This document shows positions 17,224-26,172 of a DNA stretch of 64,000 bases, piece after piece. The notes under the pieces are model-generated. The model saw only the letters and a program-made list of their open reading frames with translations. It did not search any database and was not told where the DNA came from. The DNA lies in assembly GCF_900104335.1 (NCBI RefSeq), contig NZ_FMXT01000001.1, positions 558,001 through 622,000 of the forward strand, read 5' to 3'. The DNA is from Pseudobutyrivibrio sp. YE44 (GTDB lineage Bacteria > Bacillota > Clostridia > Lachnospirales > Lachnospiraceae). Numbering within the stretch: position 1 is the first letter of the stretch; each line of letters starts with the position of its first letter. The translations under genes and the position numbers were made by a program.

Positions 17224-18273
17224 TTATCGAGGCCAGTTAATGAGTTCCTCGCGAAGTGCATCGAGAAGTTCTGTCTCTGGCATTTTGCGTACGATTTCGC
17301 CATGCTTGATAAGAAGACCTTCACCAATTCCGCCAGCTACACCAAGGTCAGCTTCTTTTGCTTCCCCAGGACCGTTAACAACACAACCCATAACAGCAAC
17401 CTTTATATTAAGGTCAGAGAACTCTTCTACCATAGTCTCTACCTTGTTAGCAAGACCAATCAAATCAATCTGAGTACGTCCACAGGTAGGACAAGATACT
17501 ACCTCGATACCGCCTGTTCTAAGGCCTAAGGTCTTAAGAATAAGCTTTGCAGTCTTAATCTCTTCGACAGGTGCTCCTGTAAGTGATACGCGAATTGTAT
17601 CACCTATTCCCTGAGAAAGAATCATAGCAAGACCACATGCGCTTTTAATATTTCCTGCTCTGAGAGTACCAGCCTCTGTAATACCCACATGAAGAGGATG
17701 ATTAGTCTTATCAGCAATAAGCTCATGTGCCTTAACACACATCATAACATTAGAAGACTTTATACTGATAACAAGGTTATCATAGCCTAAATCTTCGATT
17801 ATTTTCACCTTATCAAGAGCAGACTCAACCAAGCCTTCTGCTGTAACTCCACCATATTTCTCCACCAATTCCTTTTCAAGAGAACCAGAGTTAACGCCTA
17901 CACGAATAGGAATATTTTTAGCCTTTGCTGCATCAACAACAGCCTTGATTCTATCGGTGCTTCCGATGTTACCAGGATTGATACGAATCTTGTCTGCTCC
18001 ATTTTCGATTGCAGCAATTGCTAGTCTATAATCAAAATGAATATCTGCAACAAGAGGAATATTAATCTGCTTCTTAATCTCTGCAATAGCTTTTGCAGCT
18101 TCCATGTCAGGGCATGCAACACGGATAATATCACAGCCAGCCTTTTCGAGTTCTTTAATCTGAGCTACTGTTGCTGCAACATCCTGTGTCTTTGTATTAC
18201 ACATTGACTGGATAAGAATTGGATTACCTCCACCTATTACTTTATTTCCAATTTTAACTTCTTTTGTATTCAT
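17224..18273 (-). CDS. ispG: 4-hydroxy-3-methylbut-2-en-1-yl diphosphate synthase (IspG/GcpE)
   Basis: IspG is the iron-sulfur enzyme that converts MEcPP to HMBPP in the MEP isoprenoid pathway. The N-terminal TIM barrel shows [40 protein letters not shown] and [10 protein letters not shown]. The C-terminal cluster domain has [12 protein letters not shown] and [11 protein letters not shown], which supply the cysteines for the [4Fe-4S] cluster. I use the ATG at 18273 (349 aa) because GAGG is 5 bases upstream; the GTG two codons earlier overlaps that site. It belongs with dxr and uppS, giving three isoprenoid-carrier enzymes in one cluster, and sits where B. subtilis has proS. Two hairpins lie in its leader. 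Confidence 0.96.
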   Translation of the reverse strand: MNTKEVKIGNKVIGGGNPILIQSMCNTKTQDVAATVAQIKELEKAGCDIIRVACPDMEAAKAIAEIKKQINIPLVADIHFDYRLAIAAIENGADKIRINPGNIGSTDRIKAVVDAAKAKNIPIRVGVNSGSLEKELVEKYGGVTAEGLVESALDKVKIIEDLGYDNLVISIKSSNVMMCVKAHELIADKTNHPLHVGITEAGTLRAGNIKSACGLAMILSQGIGDTIRVSLTGAPVEEIKTAKLILKTLGLRTGGIEVVSCPTCGRTQIDLIGLANKVETMVEEFSDLNIKVAVMGCVVNGPGEAKEADLGVAGGIGEGLLIKHGEIVRKMPETELLDALREELINWPR

Positions 18274-18286
18274 ACACACCTCATCA

Positions 18287-18323
18287 GTCAGCTAAAGCTG
18301 ACAGCTTCTCCTCAAGGAGAAGC
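18287..18323 (-). other. Twin hairpins in the rseP-ispG gap
   Basis: GTCAGC/GCTGAC (18287-18302, TAAA loop) and GCTTCTCC/GGAGAAGC (18304-18323, TCAA loop) stand back to back and occupy most of the 57-bp gap. Neither is followed by a U-tract on the minus strand, so they are not terminators. They could stabilise or process the mRNA. Role unknown. Confidence 0.6.
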
Positions 18324-18330
18324 CAATACT

Positions 18331-19377
18331 TTATATTAATTTCAAAATATCGTTGTACATTACTACAATCATTAAAAGCATAAGTAATGCAAAGCCAACA
18401 AGATTAATTCCATTTTCAATCTCAGGCTTCATCTTCTTACCTCGAATTGCCTCAATGATGATAAGGAAAATACGGCCTCCATCCAAAGCTGGGAATGGAA
18501 TCAAATTCATAACTCCAAGGTTTGCTGAAAGCAAAATAGCAATTGAAGTAAGATTAATAAATACGTAGAAAATGCCACTGGTAACGGATTCGTCATACAC
18601 TGTGGATATAGCTGATACCACTCCAACTGGTCCTGAAACATCATTAACAGAAATCTGACCTACAAAAAGTAATTTGATACTTGATATAGTCATATAAATC
18701 TGGGATTTAATCTCGTATGCAGCATATTCTAATACTCTCAAAGGCGACACTTTAACAAACTCGTTTGTCTTTGTAATACCAATAAGCTTACGACCAGATT
18801 CTTCTGAATATTTAGGTATAATGGTAGCTTTGTGTCGCTGCCCATCTCTCTCGTAAACCACATCAATGGATTCATCTTCAGAATGTAGGAATGTATAAAG
18901 GCTAATTTCACTATAAAAATGTACTCGATAACCGCCCAAGCTGATAATCTCATCTCCAGCCTGCATACCGGCTTCATCTGCAGCATAGCCTACAATCACA
19001 TCTGTGATTGTAGTGTCATTAACACCTATTGAAGCAATATAAACCACAGATAAAATGTAAGCCAAAATGAAATTAAATAATGGACCACCGAAAACAATTT
19101 GAAAACGCTGCCAAAGTGATTTGCTACTAAAAGCTCTATCACTATCAGACTCTTCATCCTCGCCTTCCATAACACAGCTTCCACCAAATGGAAGTAGCTT
19201 GATACAATACTTTGTTTCTCCTTTTCCCCAAGAAACAAGAGTCGGTCCTAAGCCAAGAGTAAATTCGTTAACCTTAACATCACATTTTTTTGCAAAAAGA
19301 AAATGTCCTAGCTCATGAAAAATAATAATAAAACTAAATATAAGTATAGCAAGTATTATCTTTATAATAACTACCAC
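18331..19377 (-). CDS. rseP: RIP zinc metalloprotease (RseP/RasP, site-2 protease)
   Basis: Intramembrane site-2 protease that cuts anti-sigma factors and remnant signal peptides in the membrane. The 348-aa protein has the zinc motif HELGHFLFAKK in the first membrane helix (His21, Glu22, His25), a single PDZ domain (VGYAADEAGMQAGDEIISLGG, about 125-185), and the second catalytic element NLIPFPALDGGRIF near residue 295. A last hydrophobic helix ends the protein. The start is GTG at 19377, overlapping the dxr stop by 7 bp, so translation is coupled. The dxr-rseP order is conserved across Firmicutes. Confidence 0.95.
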   Translation of the reverse strand: MVVIIKIILAILIFSFIIIFHELGHFLFAKKCDVKVNEFTLGLGPTLVSWGKGETKYCIKLLPFGGSCVMEGEDEESDSDRAFSSKSLWQRFQIVFGGPLFNFILAYILSVVYIASIGVNDTTITDVIVGYAADEAGMQAGDEIISLGGYRVHFYSEISLYTFLHSEDESIDVVYERDGQRHKATIIPKYSEESGRKLIGITKTNEFVKVSPLRVLEYAAYEIKSQIYMTISSIKLLFVGQISVNDVSGPVGVVSAISTVYDESVTSGIFYVFINLTSIAILLSANLGVMNLIPFPALDGGRIFLIIIEAIRGKKMKPEIENGINLVGFALLMLLMIVVMYNDILKLI

Positions 19378-20519
19378 CTGCTCTCTATGAAATCATAAGT
19401 CATTTGCTCAGTCTCAAGCACCTGCTCAATAGTAGGATTGTTAATGAAATCTACGTTAATCATAGCTTCAGAAACAATTTCTGGAATCTCTAAGAACTTA
19501 ATTTTGTTCTTAAGGAATTTAGCAACAGCTCTCTCATTTGCTGCATTGAAAACAGTTGGCATATTGCCGCCTGCATCCATAGCATCATATGCAAGAGATA
19601 AGCCGTAAAAGGTCTCCATATCTGGCTTTTCAAAGGTAAGAGTACCTACTTTAAACAAATCAAGAGGCTCAGCATATAAAGTCTTTCTGTTAGGATAGAA
19701 CAATGCATAAAGAATTGGTAGACGCATATCAGGTGTACCCATCTGTCCAATAACAGCTCCATCCATAAACTCAACAGCTGAATGTAAAATACTCTGAGGA
19801 TGAACAACAACTTCAACCTGTGCTAAATTAACGTCAAATAACCATTTAGCCTCCATAACCTCAAGACCTTTATTAATCATGGTAGCAGAATCAATTGTAA
19901 TCTTTGCTCCCATAGACCAGTTAGGATGCTTAAGGGCATCTTCAAGGGTAACCTTTTCAAGGTCTTCTAAAGTACGTCCTCTAAAAGGACCGCCTGAAGC
20001 TGTAAGTAAAATCTTAGAGATTTTGTTATGTCTTTCGCCATTTAGCGACTGAAAAATAGCACTGTGTTCGCTATCAACCGGAAGGATTGAAACACCCTTT
20101 TCTTTAGCTAACGGCATAATAATATGTCCAGCAGTAACTAGAGTTTCTTTATTTGCTAAAGCAATTGTCTTACCTGCATTTATAGCTGCAATTGTAGGCT
20201 GAACACCAATCATACCTACCACAGCAGTAACTACTGTATCAGCATCAGGGTAAGTTGCAACAGCAATAAGTCCCTCCATGCCAAACTTGATTTCTATTTT
20301 TAAATCTGAAAGTCTAAGCTTTAAATCCTTTGCAAGTTCTTCTGTTCCAACAGAAACAAGAGAAGGATTGTATTTTCTAATCTGTTTTTCAAAAAGCTCA
20401 ATATTGCTTCCACATGACATTGCAACAACTGATAAATCCTCAGGATTCTGTGAAACAATATCAAGTGTCTGTGTGCCGATTGAACCAGTTGAACCTAAAA
20501 TAGATAATTTTTGTGCCAT
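19371..20519 (-). CDS. dxr: 1-deoxy-D-xylulose 5-phosphate reductoisomerase
   Basis: DXR makes 2-C-methyl-D-erythritol 4-phosphate from DXP with NADPH, the committed step of the MEP pathway. The 382-aa protein has the dinucleotide loop LGSTGSIGTQTLDI at residues 7-20, IALANKETLVTAG, the metal and substrate segment LPVDSEHSAIFQ, the GPFRGRT loop, and the HPNWSMGAKITIDSATMINKG helix that precedes GLEVMEA. All are intact. It lies 11 bp after cdsA and overlaps rseP. Confidence 0.97.
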   Translation of the reverse strand: MAQKLSILGSTGSIGTQTLDIVSQNPEDLSVVAMSCGSNIELFEKQIRKYNPSLVSVGTEELAKDLKLRLSDLKIEIKFGMEGLIAVATYPDADTVVTAVVGMIGVQPTIAAINAGKTIALANKETLVTAGHIIMPLAKEKGVSILPVDSEHSAIFQSLNGERHNKISKILLTASGGPFRGRTLEDLEKVTLEDALKHPNWSMGAKITIDSATMINKGLEVMEAKWLFDVNLAQVEVVVHPQSILHSAVEFMDGAVIGQMGTPDMRLPILYALFYPNRKTLYAEPLDLFKVGTLTFEKPDMETFYGLSLAYDAMDAGGNMPTVFNAANERAVAKFLKNKIKFLEIPEIVSEAMINVDFINNPTIEQVLETEQMTYDFIESRW

Positions 20520-20529
20520 GTCCCTACCT

Positions 20530-21333
20530 CTATAGATAAATATAATAAGCTAAAAAATATACAAGGGGTGCAGTGATTATAATACTGTCGAATCTATCAA
20601 GTACACCACCATGACCAGGAATCAACTTTCCATAATCCTTAATATCAAAATTTCTCTTAATTGCAGATGCAGCCAAATCACCAACCATCGAGATAAGCGC
20701 ACCTACACCTGAAATACATACTAGTGGTAAAATTGCAAACTCTTCAATAGCAAACACCTTTGAAATAATCACACAGTAAAGTGCTGTAAGAAGCATTGCT
20801 CCAACCACACCACCTACTGCACCTTCAATAGATTTCTTAGGTGATAATAAAGGCGACATCTTGTGTTTACCAAACAAAACACCTACACAGTATGCACAGG
20901 TATCACAGCCCCAAGAACAAAGAAAAATGAGCCATACAATAAATTGTCCCATCTCAAGCATTCTTGTTTGATAAAGGAAAGAAAGCATTACTCCAACATA
21001 AAATAAGCCAAAGAATGCAGCCATTATCTGATGCGCATTGTACTTAGGATATGCAAATACATAAACAGCTAAAAGAGCAATTAAAAATGCAAGCATAATA
21101 ACCATTACATCATCAATATAATGGAACTTCAAATTGATGTAATAAGCACAACATGCAGCAGCTCCCAAGGCCATAAGAATTGTATTTTCCACCTTAAATA
21201 TACGATACAGTTCAAACATTCCAATCAAAGAAAGAACCAGCATCACATTTAACAATACCGTGCCACCTGTACAAATAAAAAACAACGCTAGTGCCACCAA
21301 TACAATTCCACTAATTAATCTTGTCTTAAACAT
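20530..21333 (-). CDS. cdsA: Phosphatidate cytidylyltransferase (CDP-diglyceride synthase)
   Basis: CdsA makes CDP-diacylglycerol from phosphatidate and CTP, the precursor of the anionic phospholipids. The 267-aa protein is almost wholly membrane helices. The family signature is at the C-terminus, SAIKRNFDIKDYGKLIPGHG followed by GVLDRFDSI, with the metal-binding aspartates. It lies between uppS (13-bp gap) and dxr, as in B. subtilis. Confidence 0.95.
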   Translation of the reverse strand: MFKTRLISGIVLVALALFFICTGGTVLLNVMLVLSLIGMFELYRIFKVENTILMALGAAACCAYYINLKFHYIDDVMVIMLAFLIALLAVYVFAYPKYNAHQIMAAFFGLFYVGVMLSFLYQTRMLEMGQFIVWLIFLCSWGCDTCAYCVGVLFGKHKMSPLLSPKKSIEGAVGGVVGAMLLTALYCVIISKVFAIEEFAILPLVCISGVGALISMVGDLAASAIKRNFDIKDYGKLIPGHGGVLDRFDSIIITAPLVYFLAYYIYL

Positions 21334-21346
21334 TTAAAATCCTCTC

Positions 21347-22045
21347 TTATATTCCACCAAAACGACGGTTTCTCTTGTCGTATTCTTCTATTGCTTTCTT
21401 TAATTCATCCGGTGTAAATTCTGGCCAAGCCACTGGAGTAAAGTAAAACTCAGCGTAGGCTAACTGCCATAATAAATAATTAGACAGCCTCTGTTCTCCA
21501 GAAGTTCTAATCATAAAGTCAGGATCAGGTATATCCTTTGTATCTAGATAAGATGAAAACAACTCTTCATTAATATCTTCTATCTCAAGCTTACCATCCT
21601 TTGCATCAGTGGCAACCTGTCTGATAGCTCGAGTCATTTCATCTCTACTTCCATAGTTAATAGCAATTGTAAGTGTAAGGCCTGTAAACTGTGATGAATA
21701 CTCAGTTAACTCGTTTATAGCTGATATTAACTTTGGATCAAGCTTAGTTAAATCACCAATAAATCTAACTCGAAGATTGTCTTTTTTAGCAGTTCTCATA
21801 CAGGTCTTAACATATTCGCCAAGAAGCTTCATCAAAGCCTTAACCTCATCTGCCGGTCTAGACCAATTTTCAGTAGAGAATGCATACATGGTTACATACT
21901 TAACACCCATTTCATTGGCAGCTCTACAAATTGTTTCAACATTCTTAGCTCCAACTGTATGTCCATAAGTACGTGGCATTCCTTTAGACTTAGCCCAACG
22001 GCCATTTCCGTCAAGAATTATCGCAATATGCTCTGGTACGTTCAT
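21347..22045 (-). CDS. uppS: Undecaprenyl diphosphate synthase (isoprenyl transferase)
   Basis: UppS extends farnesyl diphosphate with cis-isoprene units to make the lipid carrier used for peptidoglycan and other envelope polymers. The 232-aa length is normal. The catalytic aspartate lies in IILDGNGRWAKSKGMPRTYG (Asp12). Further motifs are YAFSTENWSRP and the C-terminal DFMIRTSGEQRLSNYLLWQL with the AYAEFYF segment. A strong hairpin in the 67-bp gap after frr may reduce readthrough into it. Confidence 0.97.
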   Translation of the reverse strand: MNVPEHIAIILDGNGRWAKSKGMPRTYGHTVGAKNVETICRAANEMGVKYVTMYAFSTENWSRPADEVKALMKLLGEYVKTCMRTAKKDNLRVRFIGDLTKLDPKLISAINELTEYSSQFTGLTLTIAINYGSRDEMTRAIRQVATDAKDGKLEIEDINEELFSSYLDTKDIPDPDFMIRTSGEQRLSNYLLWQLAYAEFYFTPVAWPEFTPDELKKAIEEYDKRNRRFGGI

Positions 22046-22073
22046 AATGCCTCCTAATAGTACAAAATAATGA

Positions 22074-22098
22074 AACAGGGCACATAAAGTGCCCTGTT
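22074..22098 (-). terminator. Strong hairpin between frr and uppS, possible partial terminator
   Basis: AACAGGGCAC (22074-22083) and GTGCCCTGTT (22089-22098) form a perfect 10-bp stem 14 bases after the frr stop. On the minus strand the tail reads TCATTATTTTG, a weak U-tract, so partial termination or mRNA stabilisation is more likely than a full stop. Confidence 0.55.
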
Positions 22099-22112
22099 GA
22101 ACGGTTATACTG

Positions 22113-22667
22113 TTAAACAGTCATAATCTCTTTTGTCTTAGCCTCAACAGCCTTGTCTACCTCACCGATAAACTTGTCTGTCATCTTCTGGCACTTATCT
22201 TCAAGATCCTTGATTTCATCCTCAGAAACACCCTCATCCTTTGAATGCTTCTTTAAAGCATCAATAGCATCTCTTCTGATATTTCTGATTGCAACCTTAG
22301 CATCCTCGCCGTGCTTCTTAACATCTTTTGCGATTTCCTTACGGCGTTCCTCTGTAAGCTCTGGGAAAACAAGACGAATAAGCTTTCCATCATTTGTAGG
22401 ATTGATTCCAATATCTGACATATTAATTGCCTTCTCAATTTCCTTAACTAATGATGCCTCCCATGGCTGAATCTGAATAAGTCTTGGCTCTGGAACTGAA
22501 ATATTTGCCACCTGCTGAAGTGGAGTTGGTGCTCCGTAATAATCAACAGTAATCTTATCTAAGATATGTGGGTTAGCACGTCCAGCTCTAATTGTTGTAA
22601 ACTCACTTTCAAGATTGTTGTAGCTCTTTGTCATTTTCTCTTCGTAAAGCGAAAGTATATTATCCAT
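22113..22667 (-). CDS. frr: Ribosome recycling factor
   Basis: RRF splits post-termination ribosomes together with EF-G. The 184-aa protein has the expected motifs: TTIRAGRANPHILDKITVDY near the N-terminus, YYGAPTPLQQVANISVPEPR, and a C-terminal helix pair with RRDAIDALKK and EDEIKDLEDKCQKMTDK. It follows pyrH by 9 bp and has an AGGAGG site. The pyrH-frr pair is conserved in nearly all bacteria. Confidence 0.98.
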   Translation of the reverse strand: MDNILSLYEEKMTKSYNNLESEFTTIRAGRANPHILDKITVDYYGAPTPLQQVANISVPEPRLIQIQPWEASLVKEIEKAINMSDIGINPTNDGKLIRLVFPELTEERRKEIAKDVKKHGEDAKVAIRNIRRDAIDALKKHSKDEGVSEDEIKDLEDKCQKMTDKFIGEVDKAVEAKTKEIMTV

Positions 22668-22676
22668 TGCTCCTCC

Positions 22677-23372
22677 TTATACTGTAACAACAGTACCATT
22701 AAATTTTCCTGAAATAGCCTTAATAATCGAATCCTCTTCGTTAAGAGAGAATACATACATTGGCATTTTCTGCTCCATAGCAATGATTGATGCTGTCATA
22801 TCAACAACCTGAAGCTTCTTATCAATAACCTCCTGAATGCTAATCTCATCATAGCGCTTAGCATCAGGGTTCTTAGCAGGATCGCTATCATATACACCGT
22901 CAATTGACTTTGCAAGAAGAATGCAATCAGCCTCAATTTCAACAGCTCTAAGAACTGTAGGTGTATCTGTAGAGAAATAAGGATGTCCTAAACCACCTGC
23001 GAAGAATACAACCATACCCTTTTCAAAGTACTTATTAGCTCTATCCTTAGAGTAAAGCTTAGAAACATTGCCACACTCAAATGGAGTAAGGACAGCTGTC
23101 TTCATGCCTTCTGTTCTGAAGATTTCAGAAACATAAATACAGTTCATAACTGTAGCAAGCATTCCAATCTGGTCAGCCTTAGTTCTATCAATCTTTTCAG
23201 ATGAACGACCTCTCCAGAAATTTCCGCCACCGATAACGACACCAACCTGGATACCATCATCAACAAGCTTCTTAACCTGCTTTGCTACCATTACGCATGT
23301 AGCTTCATCAAAACCAAAACCCTTATCCCCAGAAAGTGCTTCTCCGCTAAGTTTTAATACAACTCTTTTCAT
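22677..23372 (-). CDS. pyrH: Uridylate kinase
   Basis: UMP kinase of the amino acid kinase fold, forming UDP from UMP and ATP; usually a hexamer controlled by GTP and UTP. The 231-aa protein has KLSGEALSGDKGFGFD at residues 6-21, GVVIGGGNFWRGR with the glycine-rich nucleotide loop, DQIGMLATVMN and the C-terminal MYVFSLNEEDSI segment. It lies between the bactofilin and frr genes with a gap of 25 bp on the upstream side. Confidence 0.97.
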   Translation of the reverse strand: MKRVVLKLSGEALSGDKGFGFDEATCVMVAKQVKKLVDDGIQVGVVIGGGNFWRGRSSEKIDRTKADQIGMLATVMNCIYVSEIFRTEGMKTAVLTPFECGNVSKLYSKDRANKYFEKGMVVFFAGGLGHPYFSTDTPTVLRAVEIEADCILLAKSIDGVYDSDPAKNPDAKRYDEISIQEVIDKKLQVVDMTASIIAMEQKMPMYVFSLNEEDSIIKAISGKFNGTVVTV

Positions 23373-23397
23373 TTAATTAAAATCCTTTACTTGTTTA

Positions 23398-24180
23398 TTA
23401 GATAGCAAATACGCTGTTAACATCAACGTCAGAGTAGCTCTGTGAGCAGAAGCCCTCGATAACAGCACCATTGTTAATCTGAACTGAACGAGACTTAATA
23501 TTTCCCATTACGACAGCAGATGTATCAACAACAACAGGACCATTTACATCAATGTCACCCTTAACAGCGCCTGCAATAACTGCAGATGTAGCAGTGATGT
23601 TTCCGATGATTACAGAACCAACACCAACCTTTGCTGTACCAGTTGTAACAACCTCACCTTCAATCTTAGCTGCATCAGCAAAGAACTCGGCTGAAGATGA
23701 ATTACCATTAACCTTTCCAGCTACAACAAGCTTTCCATTACATGTAACATCACCAACAATCTCTCCCTGCACTTCGATTGAGCCAACTGACTCAACGTTA
23801 CCAGAAATCTTCATTCCGGCTGTGATAACTGCATTCTCATCTGAAGCAACTGACTTTGCCTCAGTAGCATTTCCCATAACATCCATTGTCTTTGGTGCCT
23901 CCATTTTGTTTTCTTTCTTTACATCTGAGAAGAAAGATTTCTTCTCTGGCTCAACTGCTTCCTTTGCAGCTGGCTGTACAGCCGGATTCGCAGCTGGTGT
24001 ATCTACCTTAGCAGATACCTGTTCAAGAAGACCATCAAGCTTTGTAAGCTCAGACTCTACGTCAATATCTCCATCAAGAGTATTAACCATAACCTCCTCA
24101 GCAGGTGCTTCTTCTCCACCTGGTACGAGCTCATTTACAGCATCGTTAAAATCCTCTTTAAAATCCTTGAAAAAGCCCAT
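23398..24180 (-). CDS. Bactofilin family cytoskeletal protein
   Basis: A 260-aa protein whose C-terminal 150 residues form the polymerising beta-helix of bactofilins (DUF583). Short hydrophobic repeats with glycine turns are visible, such as ISGNVESVGSIEVQGEIVGD, VTCNGKLVVAGKVNG, VIIGNITATSAVIAGAVKGD and VVMGNIKSRSVQI. The first 110 residues are acidic, low complexity and probably disordered, with an amphipathic N-terminal stretch MGFFKDFKEDFNDAVNEL that could touch the membrane. Bactofilins scaffold local envelope growth, stalks and, in Bacillus, flagellar hook assembly. Here it lies between a NodB-type deacetylase and pyrH, suggesting a wall-shaping pair; this is inference. Confidence 0.9.
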   Translation of the reverse strand: MGFFKDFKEDFNDAVNELVPGGEEAPAEEVMVNTLDGDIDVESELTKLDGLLEQVSAKVDTPAANPAVQPAAKEAVEPEKKSFFSDVKKENKMEAPKTMDVMGNATEAKSVASDENAVITAGMKISGNVESVGSIEVQGEIVGDVTCNGKLVVAGKVNGNSSSAEFFADAAKIEGEVVTTGTAKVGVGSVIIGNITATSAVIAGAVKGDIDVNGPVVVDTSAVVMGNIKSRSVQINNGAVIEGFCSQSYSDVDVNSVFAI

Positions 24181-24203
24181 TACAATTCCTCCATAACATT
24201 ATT

Positions 24204-25127
24204 TTATTGAACAACATTTACTGACTGTATCACTGTTGTATCATCCGTAATTGGTAAAATCATAGCTCCTGCTTCGTTTAATTTTTCAATTAATTTAGGC
24301 AGTGCTTCCACAGTTGCATCCTTATTTGATGCATCATGGAACAATACTACAGACGTCTTGTATTTTACCACATCGGACATTACATTATCAACAAGTTCAT
24401 CCGCTGTAAACGCCCTAGAAGTAGCATCTCCAGACACTACATTCCAGTCATAATATACTGTCCCTTTTTCGTTTAATGAATTGATAAATACAGACATGCT
24501 ACATTTTCCCACGATGTTGCTACTTCCACCAGGAAATCTGTAGTATTTAGTGTCCACTCCTGTGGTCTCAAGAATCAAATCATGAATCTTGTTATAGTCA
24601 GCTTCAAAGGATTCCTTTGAGCTATATATTTCCGAATACTTATGGCTGTAAGAATGCATACCAATAGTATGCCCTTCATCCACTATTCTACGATAGGCAT
24701 CACCATATTTTGAAGTATCCTGACCAACGACAAAAAAAGTTGCTTTTACGTTGTAATCATCAAGGATATCAAGAATTTTGTTTGTGTTGTCGCTAGGGCC
24801 ATCATCGAAGGTGAGATACACCATTGGAATATCCCCCTCTTTTGCCTCATTCTCAGCATTGTCAACCTTGTAAAGGTCGTCTAAATAGCTATCCTCAACC
24901 ATTTGTTCAGGATTATCTACCTCCTGTGAGGTTGCAACGTGAGAAGACAACTCATCAATTTGTCTTTGCAGCGATAATACCTCTACACATAAAAAGGTCA
25001 TAACACAAAGCGTTAGTATCATGAATCCAACTAAAGTGTAGATAATCATTTTTTTCATTCGGGCTACGCGTTTCCGCTTAGCGCGTTGCCTTTCTAGCCC
25101 TTCTCTTGCTATATCCAAGGCACTCAT
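24204..25127 (-). CDS. Membrane-anchored polysaccharide deacetylase (NodB domain, CE4)
   Basis: The 307-aa protein has a basic cytoplasmic tail, one membrane helix (residues about 27-50), a short coiled-coil (SLQRQIDELSSHV), and an extracellular NodB domain from about residue 100. The metal-dependent core is present: YLTFDDGPSDNTNKILDIL (catalytic and metal aspartates), HSYSHKYSEIY (metal histidines), YRFPGGSSN, and VVLFHDASNKD near the C-terminus. It most likely deacetylates peptidoglycan or a linked glycan; the substrate is not determined by sequence. The first ATG follows an AAGGGGG run by only 3 bases, which is tight, so translation may be weak. It has its own promoter after the tsf terminator and heads the unit with bactofilin, pyrH and frr. 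Confidence 0.92.
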   Translation of the reverse strand: MSALDIAREGLERQRAKRKRVARMKKMIIYTLVGFMILTLCVMTFLCVEVLSLQRQIDELSSHVATSQEVDNPEQMVEDSYLDDLYKVDNAENEAKEGDIPMVYLTFDDGPSDNTNKILDILDDYNVKATFFVVGQDTSKYGDAYRRIVDEGHTIGMHSYSHKYSEIYSSKESFEADYNKIHDLILETTGVDTKYYRFPGGSSNIVGKCSMSVFINSLNEKGTVYYDWNVVSGDATSRAFTADELVDNVMSDVVKYKTSVVLFHDASNKDATVEALPKLIEKLNEAGAMILPITDDTTVIQSVNVVQ

Positions 25128-25151
25128 CCTCCCCCTTAAAGTTTCTCTAAT

Positions 25152-25160
25152 ATTTTAGCA
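25152..25160 (-). promoter_or_regulatory. Extended -10 promoter for the deacetylase-bactofilin-pyrH unit
   Basis: On the minus strand TGC followed by TAAAAT (extended -10) lies between the tsf terminator and the deacetylase gene. The -35 at 17-bp spacing (TTTATC) is weak, which an extended -10 can offset. Confidence 0.5.
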
Positions 25161-25184
25161 CAATGAACTTACAAGATAAAGGGT

Positions 25185-25226
25185 AAAAAAATAAAGGATG
25201 CACAACATATATGTTGTACACCCTTT
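25185..25226 (-). terminator. Intrinsic terminator of rpsB-tsf
   Basis: A long near-perfect hairpin (25193-25226; AAAGGGTG...CATCCTTT with an inner CAACATA/TGTTGT stem) is followed by ATTTTTTTA on the minus strand. It starts 12 bases after the tsf stop. Confidence 0.92.
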
Positions 25227-25238
25227 ATATGAATCTAA

Positions 25239-26168
25239 TTAAGCATTCATCTGAGCTGCAACTTCAGCTGCAAAGTCTTCGTTCTTCTTTTCAAGACCTT
25301 CACCAGTCTCAAAACGAACAAAACGCTTTACTGTAAGGTTAGAACCTGTCTCCTTAGAAACCTGCTCTAAGTACTTAGCAACTGTCTGCTTTCCATCCTC
25401 AGCCTTAACGTATACCTGATCAAGTAAGCAGATTTCCTTAAGCTCCTTAGATACACGACCTTCGATCATGCCATTGATAACCTTCTCAGGCTTCTGTGAC
25501 TCCTTAGGATCGTTCATAATCTGAGCAAGAAGGATTTCCTTCTCGTGAGCAATGTAATCAGCTGATACTTCATCACGGCTAACATACTTAGGATTAAGTG
25601 CTGCAATCTGCATAGCAAGATTTGTAGCAGCTTCCTTAGCAGCATCGCTTTCAGCACCGTCCATATCAACGATAACGCCGATACGTCCGCCACCGTGAGT
25701 ATAAGATACTACGAAACCATCAGATGTAACCTTCTCAAATCTTCTAAGAGAAAGCTTCTCACCGATTGTAGCAACCATCTCTACGTGAACATCGTTAACT
25801 GTCTTTGATGAATCCTCTGCCCATGGCTGAGTTAATAACTCATCGATTGAGTTAACATCAGACTTAAGAATCTGGTTTGCAACCTGCTCTACATATGTCT
25901 GGAACTTATCGTTCTTAGCAACGAAGTCAGTCTCTGAGTTAACCTCAAGAACAACTGCTGTATTGCCTTCTACAACTACCTTGCAGATACCCTCTGCTGC
26001 GATACGAGATGCCTTCTTTTCAGCCTTAGCTGCACCATTCTTACGAAGGAGCTCGAAAGCTGCATCCATATCACCATCGCACTCAGCGAGTGCCTTCTTA
26101 CAATCCATCATACCTGCGCCAGACTGCTCGCGAAGGTCCTTTACCATTGCTGCTGTAATAGCTGCCAT
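25239..26168 (-). CDS. tsf: Elongation factor Ts
   Basis: EF-Ts is the guanine nucleotide exchange factor for EF-Tu. The 309-aa protein has the N-terminal UBA-like domain (VKDLREQSGAGMMDCKKALA), the conserved VLEVNSETDFVAKNDKF core segment, a dimerisation domain with SYTHGGGRIGVIVDMDG, and the C-terminal EGRVSKELKEICLLDQ segment. It is 4 bp after rpsB with a GGAGG site, and closed by a strong terminator. Confidence 0.98.
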   Translation of the reverse strand: MAAITAAMVKDLREQSGAGMMDCKKALAECDGDMDAAFELLRKNGAAKAEKKASRIAAEGICKVVVEGNTAVVLEVNSETDFVAKNDKFQTYVEQVANQILKSDVNSIDELLTQPWAEDSSKTVNDVHVEMVATIGEKLSLRRFEKVTSDGFVVSYTHGGGRIGVIVDMDGAESDAAKEAATNLAMQIAALNPKYVSRDEVSADYIAHEKEILLAQIMNDPKESQKPEKVINGMIEGRVSKELKEICLLDQVYVKAEDGKQTVAKYLEQVSKETGSNLTVKRFVRFETGEGLEKKNEDFAAEVAAQMNA

Positions 26169-26172
26169 AATC

